From Molanna angustata (lineage: Eukaryota; Arthropoda; Insecta; Trichoptera; Molannidae): a stretch of 64,000 nucleotides of DNA. Numbering within the stretch: position 1 is the first letter of the stretch; each line of letters begins with the position of its first letter. Below are positions 12,001 to 26,051 of the stretch, one piece after another. The translations under genes were made by a program, and so were the position numbers. The notes under the pieces are model-generated. The model made no database searches. It saw only the letters and a program-made list of their open reading frames with translations, and was not told where the DNA came from. The stretch spans positions 29,435,107 through 29,499,106 of the forward strand of contig OY754972.1 of NCBI GenBank assembly GCA_963576475.1, given 5' to 3'.

Positions 12001-13529
12001 GCATTCTTCACTATACTGCATTAATAGTTTGTTTATCTTAACATAAAAATATACTATCGGAAGAAAATTTACATTCCTGATAGTAACATTTAGTATGAAT
12101 AAAAATGTAATTAGATAAATTTCTATGTATGGAAAAGTTCAGTAATTTGATTTCATGTTATAATGTAAAGAGCTTGAACATAGAACTGATTAGCTTTCCA
12201 TAAATAACAAAAAAAATCTTCATATGATATCACCTGTCAAAATTTGGAAATTGCTCTCGCGTTCTTTAGAACAAAATTTATCTGCTTTTTTTAAAATATT
12301 TCATACAACATAAGCATTCTTCACTATACTGCATTAATAGTTTGTTTATCTTAACATAAAAATATACTATCGGAAGAAAATTTACATTCTTGATAGTAAC
12401 ATTTAGTATGAATAAAAATGTAATTAGATAAATTTCTATGTATGGAAAAGTTCAGTAATTTGATTTCATGTTATAATGTAAAAAGCTTGAACATAGAACT
12501 GATTAGCTTTCCATAAACAACAAAAAAAATCTTCATATGATATCACCTGTCAAAATTTGGAAAATGCTCTCGCGTTCTTTAGAACAAAATTTATCTGCTT
12601 TTTTTAAAATATTTCATACAACATAAGCATTCTTCACTATACTGCATTAATAGTTTGTTTATCTTAACATAAAAATATACTATCGGAAGAAAATTTACAT
12701 TCTTGATAGTAACATTTAGTATGAATAAAAATGTAATTAGATAAATTTCTATGTATGGAAAAGTTCAGTAATTTGATTTCATGTTATAATGTAAAAAGCT
12801 TGAACATAGAACTGATTAGCTTTCCATAAACAACAAAAAAAATCTTCATATGATATCACCTGTCAAAATTTGGAAAATGCTCTCGCGTTCTTTAGAACAT
12901 AATTTATCTGCTTTTTTTAAAATATTTCATACAACATAAGCATTCTTCCCTATACTCCATTAATAGTTTGTCTATCTTAACATAAAAATAAACTATCGGA
13001 AGAAAATTTATATTCCTGATAGTAACATTTAGTATGAATAAAAATGTAATTAGATAAATTTCTATGTATGGAAAAGTTCAGTAATTTGATTTCATGTTAT
13101 AATGTAAAGAGCTTGAACATAGAACTGATTAGCTTTCCATAAATAACAAAAAAAATCTTCATATGATATCACCTGTCAAAATTTGGAAAATGCTCTCGCG
13201 TTCTTTAGAACAAAATTTATCTGCTTTTTTAAAAATATTTCATACAACATAAGCATTCTTCACTATACTGCATTAATAGTTTGTTTATCTTAACATAAAA
13301 ATATACTATCGGAAGAAAATTTACATTCTTGATAGTAACATTTAGTATGAATAAAAATGTAATTAGATAAATTTCTATGTATGGAAAAGTTCAGTAATTT
13401 GATTTCATGTTATAATGTAAAAAGCTTGAACATAGAACTGATTAGCTTTCCATAAACAACAAAAAAAATCTTCATATGATATCACCTGTCAAAATTTGGA
13501 AAATGCTCTCGCGTTCTTTAGAACAAAAT
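6018..13529. repeat. Higher-order repeat copy 1 (24 monomers, about 7.5 kb)
   Basis: Diagnostic monomers recur at a fixed offset of 7512-7513 bp in the next copy: CATTCCTCATAG at about 7066, ATTTCTGTGTATGGATAAG at about 8678, TTTAGAGCAAAA at 9761 and CTTAATATAAAAA at 10785. The register used here starts at a monomer with CATTCCTGGTAG; the true boundary is arbitrary in a tandem repeat. Confidence 0.88.
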
Positions 13530-16500
13530 TTATCTGCTTTTTTTAAAATATTTCATACAACATAAGCATTCTTCACTATACTGCATTAATAGTTTGTTTA
13601 TCTTAACATAAAAATATACTATCGGAAGAAAATTTACATTCCTGGTAGTAACATTTAGTATGAATAAAAATGTAATTAGATAAATTTCTATGTATGGAAA
13701 AGTTCTGTAATTTGATTTCATGTTATAATGTAAAGAGCTTGAACATAGAACTGATTAGCTTTCCATAAATAACAAAAAAAATCTTCATATGATATCACCT
13801 GTCAAAATTTGGAAAATGCTCTCGCGTTCTTTAGAACAAAATTTATCTGCTTTTTTTTAAAATATTTCATACTACATAAGCATTCTTCACTATACTGCAT
13901 TAATAGTTTGTTTATCTTAACATAAAAATATACTATCGGAAGAAAATTTACATTCCTGATAGTAACATTTAGTATGAATAAAAATGTAATTAGATAAATT
14001 TCTATGTATGGAAAAGTTCAGTAATTTGATTTCATGTTATAATGTAAATAGCTTGAACATAGAACTGATTAGCTTTCCATAAATAACAAAAAAAATCTTC
14101 ATATGATATCACCTGTCAAAATTTGGAAATTGCTCTCGCGTTCTTTAGAACAAAATTTATCTGCTTTTTTTAAAATATTTCATACAACATAAGCATTCTT
14201 CACTATACTGCATTAATAGTTTGTTTATCTTAACATAAAAATATACTATCGGAAGAAAATTTACATTCTTGATAGTAACATTTAGTATGAATAAAAATGT
14301 AATTAGATAAATTTCTATGTATGGAAAAGTTCAGTAATTTGATTTCATGTTATAATGTAAAAAGCTTGAACATAGAACTGATTAGCTTTCCATAAACAAC
14401 AAAAAAAATCTTCATATGATATCACCTGTCAAAATTTGGAAAATGCTCTCGCGTTCTTTAGAACAAAATTTATCTGCTTTTTTTAAAATATTTCATACAA
14501 CATAAGCATTCTTCACTATACTGCATTAATAGTTTGTTTATCTTAACATAAAAATATACTATCGGAAGAAAATTTACATTCCTCATAGTAACATTTAGTA
14601 TGAATAAAAATGTAATTAGATAAATTTCTATGTATGGAAAAGTTCAGTAATTTGATTTCATGTTATAATGTAAAGAGCTTGAACATAGAACTGATAAGCT
14701 TTCCATAAATAACAAAAAAAATCTTCATATGATATCACCTGTCAAAATTTGGAAAATGCTCTCGCGTTCTTTAGAACAAAATTTATCTGCTTTTTTTAAA
14801 ATATTTCATACAACATAAGCATTCTTCCCTATACTGCATTAATAGTTTGTCTATCTTAACATAAAAATATACTATCGGAAGAAAATTTATATTCCTGATA
14901 GTAACATTTAGTATGAATAAAAATGTAATTAGATAAATTTCTATGTATGGAAAAGTTCAGTAATTTGATATCATGTTATAATGTAAAGAGCTTGAACATA
15001 GAACTGATTAGCTTTCCATAAATAACAAAAAAAATCTTCATATGATATCACCTGTCAAAATTTGGAAAATGCTCTCGCGTTCTTTAGAACAAAATTTATC
15101 TGCTTTTTTAAAAATATTTCATACAACATAAGCATTCTTCACTATACTGCATTAATAGTTTGTTTATCTTAACATAAAAATATACTATCGGAAGAAATTT
15201 TACATTCTTGATAGTAACATTTAGTATGAATAAAAATGTAATTAGATAAATTTCTATGTATGGAAAAGTTCAGTAATTTGATTTCATGTTATAATGTAAA
15301 AAGCTTGAACATAGAACTGATTAGCTTTCCATAAACAACAAAAAAAATCTTCATATGATATCACCTGTCAAAATTTGGAAAATGCTCTCGCGTTCTTTAG
15401 AACAAAATTTATCTGCTTTTTTTAAAATATTTCATACAACATAAGCATTCTTCACTATACTGCATTAATAGTTTGTTTATCTTAACATAAAAATATACTA
15501 TCGGAAGAAAATTTACATTCCTGATAGTAACATTTAGTATGAATAAAAATGTAATTAGATAAATTTCTATGTATGGAAAAGTTCTGTAATTTGATTTCAT
15601 GTTATAATGTAAAGAGCTTGAACATAGAACTGATTAGCTTTCCATAAATAACAAAAAAAATCTTCATATGATATCACCTGTCAAAATTTGGAAAATGCTC
15701 TCGCGTTCTTTAGAACAAAATTTATCTGCTTTTTTTAAAATATTTCATACTACATAAGCATTCTTCACTATACTGCATTAATAGTTTGTTTATCTTAACA
15801 TAAAAATATACTATCGGAAGAAAATTTACATTCCTGATAGTAACATTTAGTATGAATAAAAATGTAATTAGATAAATTTCTATGTATGGAAAAGTTCAGT
15901 AATTTGATTTCATGTTATAATGTAAAGAGCTTGAACATAGAACTGATTAGCTTTCCATAAATAACAAAAAAAATCTTCATATGATATCACCTGTCAAAAT
16001 TTGGAAAATGCTCTCGCGTTCTTTAGAACAAAATTTATCTGCTTTTTTTAAAATATTTCATACAACATAAGCATTCTTCACTATACTGCATTAATAGTTT
16101 GTTTATCTTAACATAAAAATATACTATCGGAAGAAAATTTACATTCCTGATAGTAACATTTAGTATGAATAAAAATGTAATTAGATAAATTTCTGTGTAT
16201 GGATAAGTTCAGTAATTTGATATCATGTTATAATGTAAAGAGCTTGAACATAGAACTGATTAGCTTTCCATAAATAACAAAAAAAATCTTCATATGATAT
16301 CACCTGTCAAAATTTGGAAAATGCTCTCGCGTTCTTTAGAACAAAATTTATCTGCTTTTTTTAAAATATTTCATACAACATAAGCATTCTTCCCTATACT
16401 GCATTAATAGTTTGTCTATCTTAACATAAAAATATACTATCGGAAGAAAATTTATATTCCTGATAGTAACATTTAGTATGAATAAAAATGTAATTAGATA

Positions 16501-19500
16501 AATTTCTATGTATGGAAAAGTTCAGTAATTTGATATCATGTTATAATGTAAAGAGCTTGAACATAGAACTGATTAGCTTTCCATAAATAACAAAAAAAAT
16601 CTTCATATGATATCACCTGTCAAAATTTGGAAAATGCTCTCGCGTTCTTTAGAACAAAATTTATCTGCTTTTTTTAAAATATTTCATACAACATAAGCAT
16701 TCTTCACTATACTGCATTAATAGTTTGTTTATCTTAACATAAAAATATACTATCGGAAGAAAATTTACATTCTTGATAGTAACATTTAGTATGAATAAAA
16801 ATGTAATTAGATAAATTTCTATGTATGGAAAAGTTCAGTAATTTGATTTCATGTTATAATGTAAAAAGCTTGAACATAGAACTGATTAGCTTTCCATAAA
16901 CAACAAAAAAAATCTTCATATGATATCACCTGTCAAAATTTGGAAAATGCTCTCGCGTTCTTTAGAACAAAATTTATCTGCTTTTTTTAAAATATTTCAT
17001 ACAACATAAGCATTCTTCACTATACTGCATTAATAGTTTGTTTATCTTAACATAAAAATATACTATCGGAAGAAAATTTACATTCCTGATAGTAACATTT
17101 AGTATGAATAAAAATGTAATTAGATAAATTTCTATGTATGGAAAAGTTCTGTAATTTGATTTCATGTTATAATGTAAAGAGCTTGAACATAGAACTGATT
17201 AGCTTTCCATAAATAACAAAAAAAATCTTCATATGATATCACCTGTCAAAATTTGGAAAATGCTCTCGCGTTCTTTAGAGCAAAATTTATCTGCTTTTTT
17301 TAAAATATTTCATACAACATAAGCATTCTTCCCTATACTGCATTAATAGTTTGTCTATCTTAACATAAAAATATACTATCGGAAGAAAATTTATATTCCT
17401 GATAGTAACATTTAGTATGAATAAAAATGTAATTAGATAAATTTCTATGTATGGAAAAGTTCAGTAATTTGATATCATGTTATAATGTAAAGAGCTTGAA
17501 CATAGAACTGATTAGCTTTCCATAAATAACAAAAAAAATCTTCATATGATATCACCTGTCAAAATTTGGAAAATGCTCTCGCGTTCTTTAGAACAAAATT
17601 TATCTGCTTTTTTTAAAATATTTCATACAACATAAGCATTCTTCACTATACTGCATTAATAGTTTGTTTATCTTAACATAAAAATATACTATCGGAAGAA
17701 AATTTACATTCTTGATAGTAACATTTAGTATGAATAAAAATGTAATTAGATAAATTTCTATGTATGGAAAAGTTCAGTAATTTGATTTCATGTTATAATG
17801 TAAAAAGCTTGAACATAGAACTGATTAGCTTTCCATAAACAACAAAAAAAATCTTCATATGATATCACCTGTCAAAATTTGGAAAATGCTCTCGCGTTCT
17901 TTAGAACAAAATTTATCTGCTTTTTTTAAAATATTTCATACAACATAAGCATTCTTCACTATACTGCATTAATAGTTTGTTTATCTTAACATAAAAATAT
18001 ACTATCGGAAGAAAATTTACATTCCTGATAGTAACATTTAGTATGAATAAAAATGTAATTAGATAAATTTCTATGTATGGAAAAGTTCTGTAATTTGATT
18101 TCATGTTATAATGTAAAGAGCTTGAACATAGAACTGATTAGCTTTCCATAAATAACAAAAAAAATCTTCATATGATATCACCTGTCAAAATTTGGAAAAT
18201 GCTCTCGCGTTCTTTAGAACAAAATTTATCTGCTTTTTTTAAAATATTTCATACAACATAAGCATTCTTCACTATACTGCATTAATAGTTTGTTTATCTT
18301 AATATAAAAATATACTATCGGAAGAAAATTTACATTCCTGATAGTAACATTTAGTATGAATAAAAATGTAATTAGATAAATTTCTATGTATGGAAAAGTT
18401 CAGTAATTTGATTTCATGTTATAATGTTAAGAGCTTGAACATAGAACTGATTAGCTTTCCATAAATAACAAAAAAAATCTTCATATGATATCACCTGTCA
18501 AAATTTGGAAAATGCTCTCGCGTTCTTTAGAACATAATTTATCTGCTTTTTTTAAAATATTTCATACAACATAAGCATTCTTCCCTATACTCCATTAATA
18601 GTTTGTCTATCTTAACATAAAAATATACTATCGGAAGAAAATTTATATTCCTGATAGTAACATTTAGTATGAATAAAAATGTAATTAGATAAATTTCTAT
18701 GTATGGAAAAGTTCAGTAATTTGATTTCATGTTATAATGTAAAGAGCTTGAACATAGAACTGATTAGCTTTCCATAAATAACAAAAAAAATCTTCATATG
18801 ATATCACCTGTCAAAATTTGGAAAATGCTCTCGCGTTCTTTAGAACAAAATTTATCTGCTTTTTTTAAAATATTTCATACAACATAAGCATTCTTCACTA
18901 TACTGCATTAATAGTTTGTTTATCTTAACATAAAAATATACTATCGGAAGAAAATTTACATTCTTGATAGTAACATTTAGTATGAATAAAAATGTAATTA
19001 GATAAATTTCTATGTATGGAAAAGTTCTGTAATTTGATTTCATGTTATAATGTAAAGAGCTTGAACATAGAACTGATTAGCTTTCCATAAACAACAAAAA
19101 AAATCTTCATATGATATCACCTGTCAAAATTTGGAAAATGCTCTCGCGTTCTTTAGAACAAAATTTATCTGCTTTTTTTAAAATATTTCATACAACATAA
19201 GCATTCTTCACTATACTGCATTAATAGTTTGTTTATCTTAACATAAAAATATACTATCGGAAGAAAATTTACATTCCTGGTAGTAACATTTAGTATGAAT
19301 AAAAATGTAATTAGATAAATTTCTATGTATGGAAAAGTTCTGTAATTTGATTTCATGTTATAATGTAAAGAGCTTGAACATAGAACTGATTAGCTTTCCA
19401 TAAATAACAAAAAAAATCTTCATATGATATCAACTGTCAAAATTTGGAAAATGCTCTCGCGTTCTTTAGAACAAAATTTATCTGCTTTTTTTAAAATATT

Positions 19501-21042
19501 TCATACTACATAAGCATTCTTCACTATACTGCATTAATAGTTTGTTTATCTTAACATAAAAATATACTATCGGAAGAAAATTTACATTCCTGATAGTAAC
19601 ATTTAGTATGAATAAAAATGTAATTAGATAAATTTCTATGTATGGAAAAGTTCAGTAATTTGATTTCATGTTATAATGTAAAGAGCTTGAACATAGAACT
19701 GATTAGCTTTCCATAAATAACAAAAAAAATCTTCATATGATATCACCTGTCAAAATTTGGAAATTGCTCTCGCGTTCTTTAGAACAAAATTTATCTGCTT
19801 TTTTTAAAATATTTCATACAACATAAGCATTCTTCACTATACTGCATTAATAGTTTGTTTATCTTAACATAAAAATATACTATCGGAAGAAAATTTACAT
19901 TCTTGATAGTAACATTTAGTATGAATAAAAATGTAATTAGATAAATTTCTATGTATGGAAAAGTTCAGTAATTTGATTTCATGTTATAATGTAAAAAGCT
20001 TGAACATAGAACTGATTAGCTTTCCATAAACAACAAAAAAAATCTTCATATGATATCACCTGTCAAAATTTGGAAAATGCTCTCGCGTTCTTTAGAACAA
20101 AATTTATCTGCTTTTTTTAAAATATTTCATACAACATAAGCATTCTTCACTATACTGCATTAATAGTTTGTTTATCTTAACATAAAAATATACTATCGGA
20201 AGAAAATTTACATTCTTGATAGTAACATTTAGTATGAATAAAAATGTAATTAGATAAATTTCTATGTATGGAAAAGTTCAGTAATTTGATTTCATGTTAT
20301 AATGTAAAAAGCTTGAACATAGAACTGATTAGCTTTCCATAAACAACAAAAAAAATCTTCATATGATATCACCTGTCAAAATTTGGAAAATGCTCTCGCG
20401 TTCTTTAGAACATAATTTATCTGCTTTTTTTAAAATATTTCATACAACATAAGCATTCTTCCCTATACTCCATTAATAGTTTGTCTATCTTAACATAAAA
20501 ATAAACTATCGGAAGAAAATTTATATTCCTGATAGTAACATTTAGTATGAATAAAAATGTAATTAGATAAATTTCTATGTATGGAAAAGTTCAGTAATTT
20601 GATTTCATGTTATAATGTAAAGAGCTTGAACATAGAACTGATTAGCTTTCCATAAATAACAAAAAAAATCTTCATATGATATCACCTGTCAAAATTTGGA
20701 AAATGCTCTCGCGTTCTTTAGAACAAAATTTATCTGCTTTTTTAAAAATATTTCATACAACATAAGCATTCTTCACTATACTGCATTAATAGTTTGTTTA
20801 TCTTAACATAAAAATATACTATCGGAAGAAAATTTACATTCTTGATAGTAACATTTAGTATGAATAAAAATGTAATTAGATAAATTTCTATGTATGGAAA
20901 AGTTCAGTAATTTGATTTCATGTTATAATGTAAAAAGCTTGAACATAGAACTGATTAGCTTTCCATAAACAACAAAAAAAATCTTCATATGATATCACCT
21001 GTCAAAATTTGGAAAATGCTCTCGCGTTCTTTAGAACAAAAT
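13530..21042. repeat. Higher-order repeat copy 2 (24 monomers, 7513 bp)
   Basis: Repeats the diagnostic monomers of copy 1 in the same order, at about 14579 (CCTCATAG), 16190 (TGTGTATGGATAAG), 17274 (TTTAGAGCAAAA) and 18298 (CTTAATATAAAAA). The one-base difference from 24 x 313 comes from an extra T in the T-tract at about 13851, which is also present in copy 3. Confidence 0.88.
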
Positions 21043-24000
21043 TTATCTGCTTTTTTTAAAATATTTCATACAACATAAGCATTCTTCACTATACTGCATT
21101 AATAGTTTGTTTATCTTAACATAAAAATATACTATCGGAAGAAAATTTACATTCCTGGTAGTAACATTTAGTATGAATAAAAATGTAATTAGATAAATTT
21201 CTATGTATGGAAAAGTTCTGTAATTTGATTTCATGTTATAATGTAAAGAGCTTGAACATAGAACTGATTAGCTTTCCATAAATAACAAAAAAAATCTTCA
21301 TATGATATCACCTGTCAAAATTTGGAAAATGCTCTCGCGTTCTTTAGAACAAAATTTATCTGCTTTTTTTTAAAATATTTCATACTACATAAGCATTCTT
21401 CACTATACTGCATTAATAGTTTGTTTATCTTAACATAAAAATATACTATCGGAAGAAAATTTACATTCCTGATAGTAACATTTAGTATGAATAAAAATGT
21501 AATTAGATAAATTTCTATGTATGGAAAAGTTCAGTAATTTGATTTCATGTTATAATGTAAATAGCTTGAACATAGAACTGATTAGCTTTCCATAAATAAC
21601 AAAAAAAATCTTCATATGATATCACCTGTCAAAATTTGGAAATTGCTCTCGCGTTCTTTAGAACAAAATTTATCTGCTTTTTTTAAAATATTTCATACAA
21701 CATAAGCATTCTTCACTATACTGCATTAATAGTTTGTTTATCTTAACATAAAAATATACTATCGGAAGAAAATTTACATTCTTGATAGTAACATTTAGTA
21801 TGAATAAAAATGTAATTAGATAAATTTCTATGTATGGAAAAGTTCAGTAATTTGATTTCATGTTATAATGTAAAAAGCTTGAACATAGAACTGATTAGCT
21901 TTCCATAAACAACAAAAAAAATCTTCATATGATATCACCTGTCAAAATTTGGAAAATGCTCTCGCGTTCTTTAGAACAAAATTTATCTGCTTTTTTTAAA
22001 ATATTTCATACAACATAAGCATTCTTCACTATACTGCATTAATAGTTTGTTTATCTTAACATAAAAATATACTATCGGAAGAAAATTTACATTCCTCATA
22101 GTAACATTTAGTATGAATAAAAATGTAATTAGATAAATTTCTATGTATGGAAAAGTTCAGTAATTTGATTTCATGTTATAATGTAAAGAGCTTGAACATA
22201 GAACTGATAAGCTTTCCATAAATAACAAAAAAAATCTTCATATGATATCACCTGTCAAAATTTGGAAAATGCTCTCGCGTTCTTTAGAACAAAATTTATC
22301 TGCTTTTTTTAAAATATTTCATACAACATAAGCATTCTTCCCTATACTGCATTAATAGTTTGTCTATCTTAACATAAAAATATACTATCGGAAGAAAATT
22401 TATATTCCTGATAGTAACATTTAGTATGAATAAAAATGTAATTAGATAAATTTCTATGTATGGAAAAGTTCTGTAATTTGATTTCATGTTATAATGTAAA
22501 GAGCTTGAACATAGAACTGATTAGCTTTCCATAAATAACAAAAAAAATCTTCATATGATATCACCTGTCAAAATTTGGAAAATGCTCTCGCGTTCTTTAG
22601 AACAAAATTTATCTGCTTTTTTTAAAATATTTCATACTACATAAGCATTCTTCACTATACTGCATTAATAGTTTGTTTATCTTAACATAAAAATATACTA
22701 TCGGAAGAAAATTTACATTCCTGATAGTAACATTTAGTATGAATAAAAATGTAATTAGATAAATTTCTATGTATGGAAAAGTTCAGTAATTTGATTTCAT
22801 GTTATAATGTAAAGAGCTTGAACATAGAACTGATTAGCTTTCCATAAATAACAAAAAAAATCTTCATATGATATCACCTGTCAAAATTTGGAAAATGCTC
22901 TCGCGTTCTTTAGAACAAAATTTATCTGCTTTTTTTAAAATATTTCATACAACATAAGCATTCTTCACTATACTGCATTAATAGTTTGTTTATCTTAACA
23001 TAAAAATATACTATCGGAAGAAAATTTACATTCCTGATAGTAACATTTAGTATGAATAAAAATGTAATTAGATAAATTTCTGTGTATGGATAAGTTCAGT
23101 AATTTGATATCATGTTATAATGTAAAGAGCTTGAACATAGAACTGATTAGCTTTCCATAAATAACAAAAAAAATCTTCATATGATATCACCTGTCAAAAT
23201 TTGGAAAATGCTCTCGCGTTCTTTAGAACAAAATTTATCTGCTTTTTTTAAAATATTTCATACAACATAAGCATTCTTCCCTATACTGCATTAATAGTTT
23301 GTCTATCTTAACATAAAAATATACTATCGGAAGAAAATTTATATTCCTGATAGTAACATTTAGTATGAATAAAAATGTAATTAGATAAATTTCTATGTAT
23401 GGAAAAGTTCAGTAATTTGATATCATGTTATAATGTAAAGAGCTTGAACATAGAACTGATTAGCTTTCCATAAATAACAAAAAAAATCTTCATATGATAT
23501 CACCTGTCAAAATTTGGAAAATGCTCTCGCGTTCTTTAGAACAAAATTTATCTGCTTTTTTTAAAATATTTCATACAACATAAGCATTCTTCACTATACT
23601 GCATTAATAGTTTGTTTATCTTAACATAAAAATATACTATCGGAAGAAAATTTACATTCTTGATAGTAACATTTAGTATGAATAAAAATGTAATTAGATA
23701 AATTTCTATGTATGGAAAAGTTCAGTAATTTGATTTCATGTTATAATGTAAAAAGCTTGAACATAGAACTGATTAGCTTTCCATAAACAACAAAAAAAAT
23801 CTTCATATGATATCACCTGTCAAAATTTGGAAAATGCTCTCGCGTTCTTTAGAACAAAATTTATCTGCTTTTTTTAAAATATTTCATACAACATAAGCAT
23901 TCTTCACTATACTGCATTAATAGTTTGTTTATCTTAACATAAAAATATACTATCGGAAGAAAATTTACATTCCTGATAGTAACATTTAGTATGAATAAAA

Positions 24001-26051
24001 ATGTAATTAGATAAATTTCTATGTATGGAAAAGTTCTGTAATTTGATTTCATGTTATAATGTAAAGAGCTTGAACATAGAACTGATTAGCTTTCCATAAA
24101 TAACAAAAAAAATCTTCATATGATATCACCTGTCAAAATTTGGAAAATGCTCTCGCGTTCTTTAGAGCAAAATTTATCTGCTTTTTTTAAAATATTTCAT
24201 ACAACATAAGCATTCTTCCCTATACTGCATTAATAGTTTGTCTATCTTAACATAAAAATATACTATCGGAAGAAAATTTATATTCCTGATAGTAACATTT
24301 AGTATGAATAAAAATGTAATTAGATAAATTTCTATGTATGGAAAAGTTCAGTAATTTGATATCATGTTATAATGTAAAGAGCTTGAACATAGAACTGATT
24401 AGCTTTCCATAAATAACAAAAAAAATCTTCATATGATATCACCTGTCAAAATTTGGAAAATGCTCTCGCGTTCTTTAGAACAAAATTTATCTGCTTTTTT
24501 TAAAATATTTCATACAACATAAGCATTCTTCACTATACTGCATTAATAGTTTGTTTATCTTAACATAAAAATATACTATCGGAAGAAAATTTACATTCTT
24601 GATAGTAACATTTAGTATGAATAAAAATGTAATTAGATAAATTTCTATGTATGGAAAAGTTCAGTAATTTGATTTCATGTTATAATGTAAAAAGCTTGAA
24701 CATAGAACTGATTAGCTTTCCATAAACAACAAAAAAAATCTTCATATGATATCACCTGTCAAAATTTGGAAAATGCTCTCGCGTTCTTTAGAACAAAATT
24801 TATCTGCTTTTTTTAAAATATTTCATACAACATAAGCATTCTTCACTATACTGCATTAATAGTTTGTTTATCTTAACATAAAAATATACTATCGGAAGAA
24901 AATTTACATTCCTGATAGTAACATTTAGTATGAATAAAAATGTAATTAGATAAATTTCTATGTATGGAAAAGTTCTGTAATTTGATTTCATGTTATAATG
25001 TAAAGAGCTTGAACATAGAACTGATTAGCTTTCCATAAATAACAAAAAAAATCTTCATATGATATCACCTGTCAAAATTTGGAAAATGCTCTCGCGTTCT
25101 TTAGAACAAAATTTATCTGCTTTTTTTAAAATATTTCATACAACATAAGCATTCTTCACTATACTGCATTAATAGTTTGTTTATCTTAATATAAAAATAT
25201 ACTATCGGAAGAAAATTTACATTCTTGATAGTAACATTTAGTATGAATAAAAATGTAATTAGATAAATTTCTATGTATGGAAAAGTTCAGTAATTTGATT
25301 TCATGTTATAATGTAAAAAGCTTGAACATAGAACTGATTAGCTTTCCATAAACAACAAAAAAAATCTTCATATGATATCACCTGTCAAAATTTGGAAAAT
25401 GCTCTCGCGTTCTTTAGAACATAATTTATCTGCTTTTTTTAAAATATTTCATACAACATAAGCATTCTTCCCTATACTCCATTAATAGTTTGTCTATCTT
25501 AACATAAAAATATACTATCGGAAGAAAATTTATATTCCTGATAGTAACATTTAGTATGAATAAAAATGTAATTAGATAAATTTCTATGTATGGAAAAGTT
25601 CAGTAATTTGATTTCATGTTATAATGTAAAGAGCTTGAACATAGAACTGATTAGCTTTCCATAAATAACAAAAAAAATCTTCATATGATATCACCTGTCA
25701 AAATTTGGAAAATGCTCTCGCGTTCTTTAGAACAAAATTTATCTGCTTTTTTAAAAATATTTCATACAACATAAGCATTCTTCACTATACTGCATTAATA
25801 GTTTGTTTATCTTAACATAAAAATATACTATCGGAAGAAAATTTACATTCTTGATAGTAACATTTAGTATGAATAAAAATGTAATTAGATAAATTTCTAT
25901 GTATGGAAAAGTTCAGTAATTTGATTTCATGTTATAATGTAAAAAGCTTGAACATAGAACTGATTAGCTTTCCATAAACAACAAAAAAAATCTTCATATG
26001 ATATCACCTGTCAAAATTTGGAAAATGCTCTCGCGTTCTTTAGAACAAAAT
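21043..26051. repeat. Higher-order repeat copy 3, shortened to 16 monomers
   Basis: Starts like copies 1 and 2 (CATTCCTCATAG at 22091, TGTGTATGGATAAG at about 23079, TTTAGAGCAAAA at 24161, CTTAATATAAAAA at about 25185) but is eight monomers short. Two monomers are missing at a hybrid monomer near 22300-22490 and six at a second hybrid near 25190-25215. After 26052 the order resembles the start of a further pass (AAATAGCTTG at about 26567, GGAAATTGC at about 26645) before the register is lost near 27000. Confidence 0.82.
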
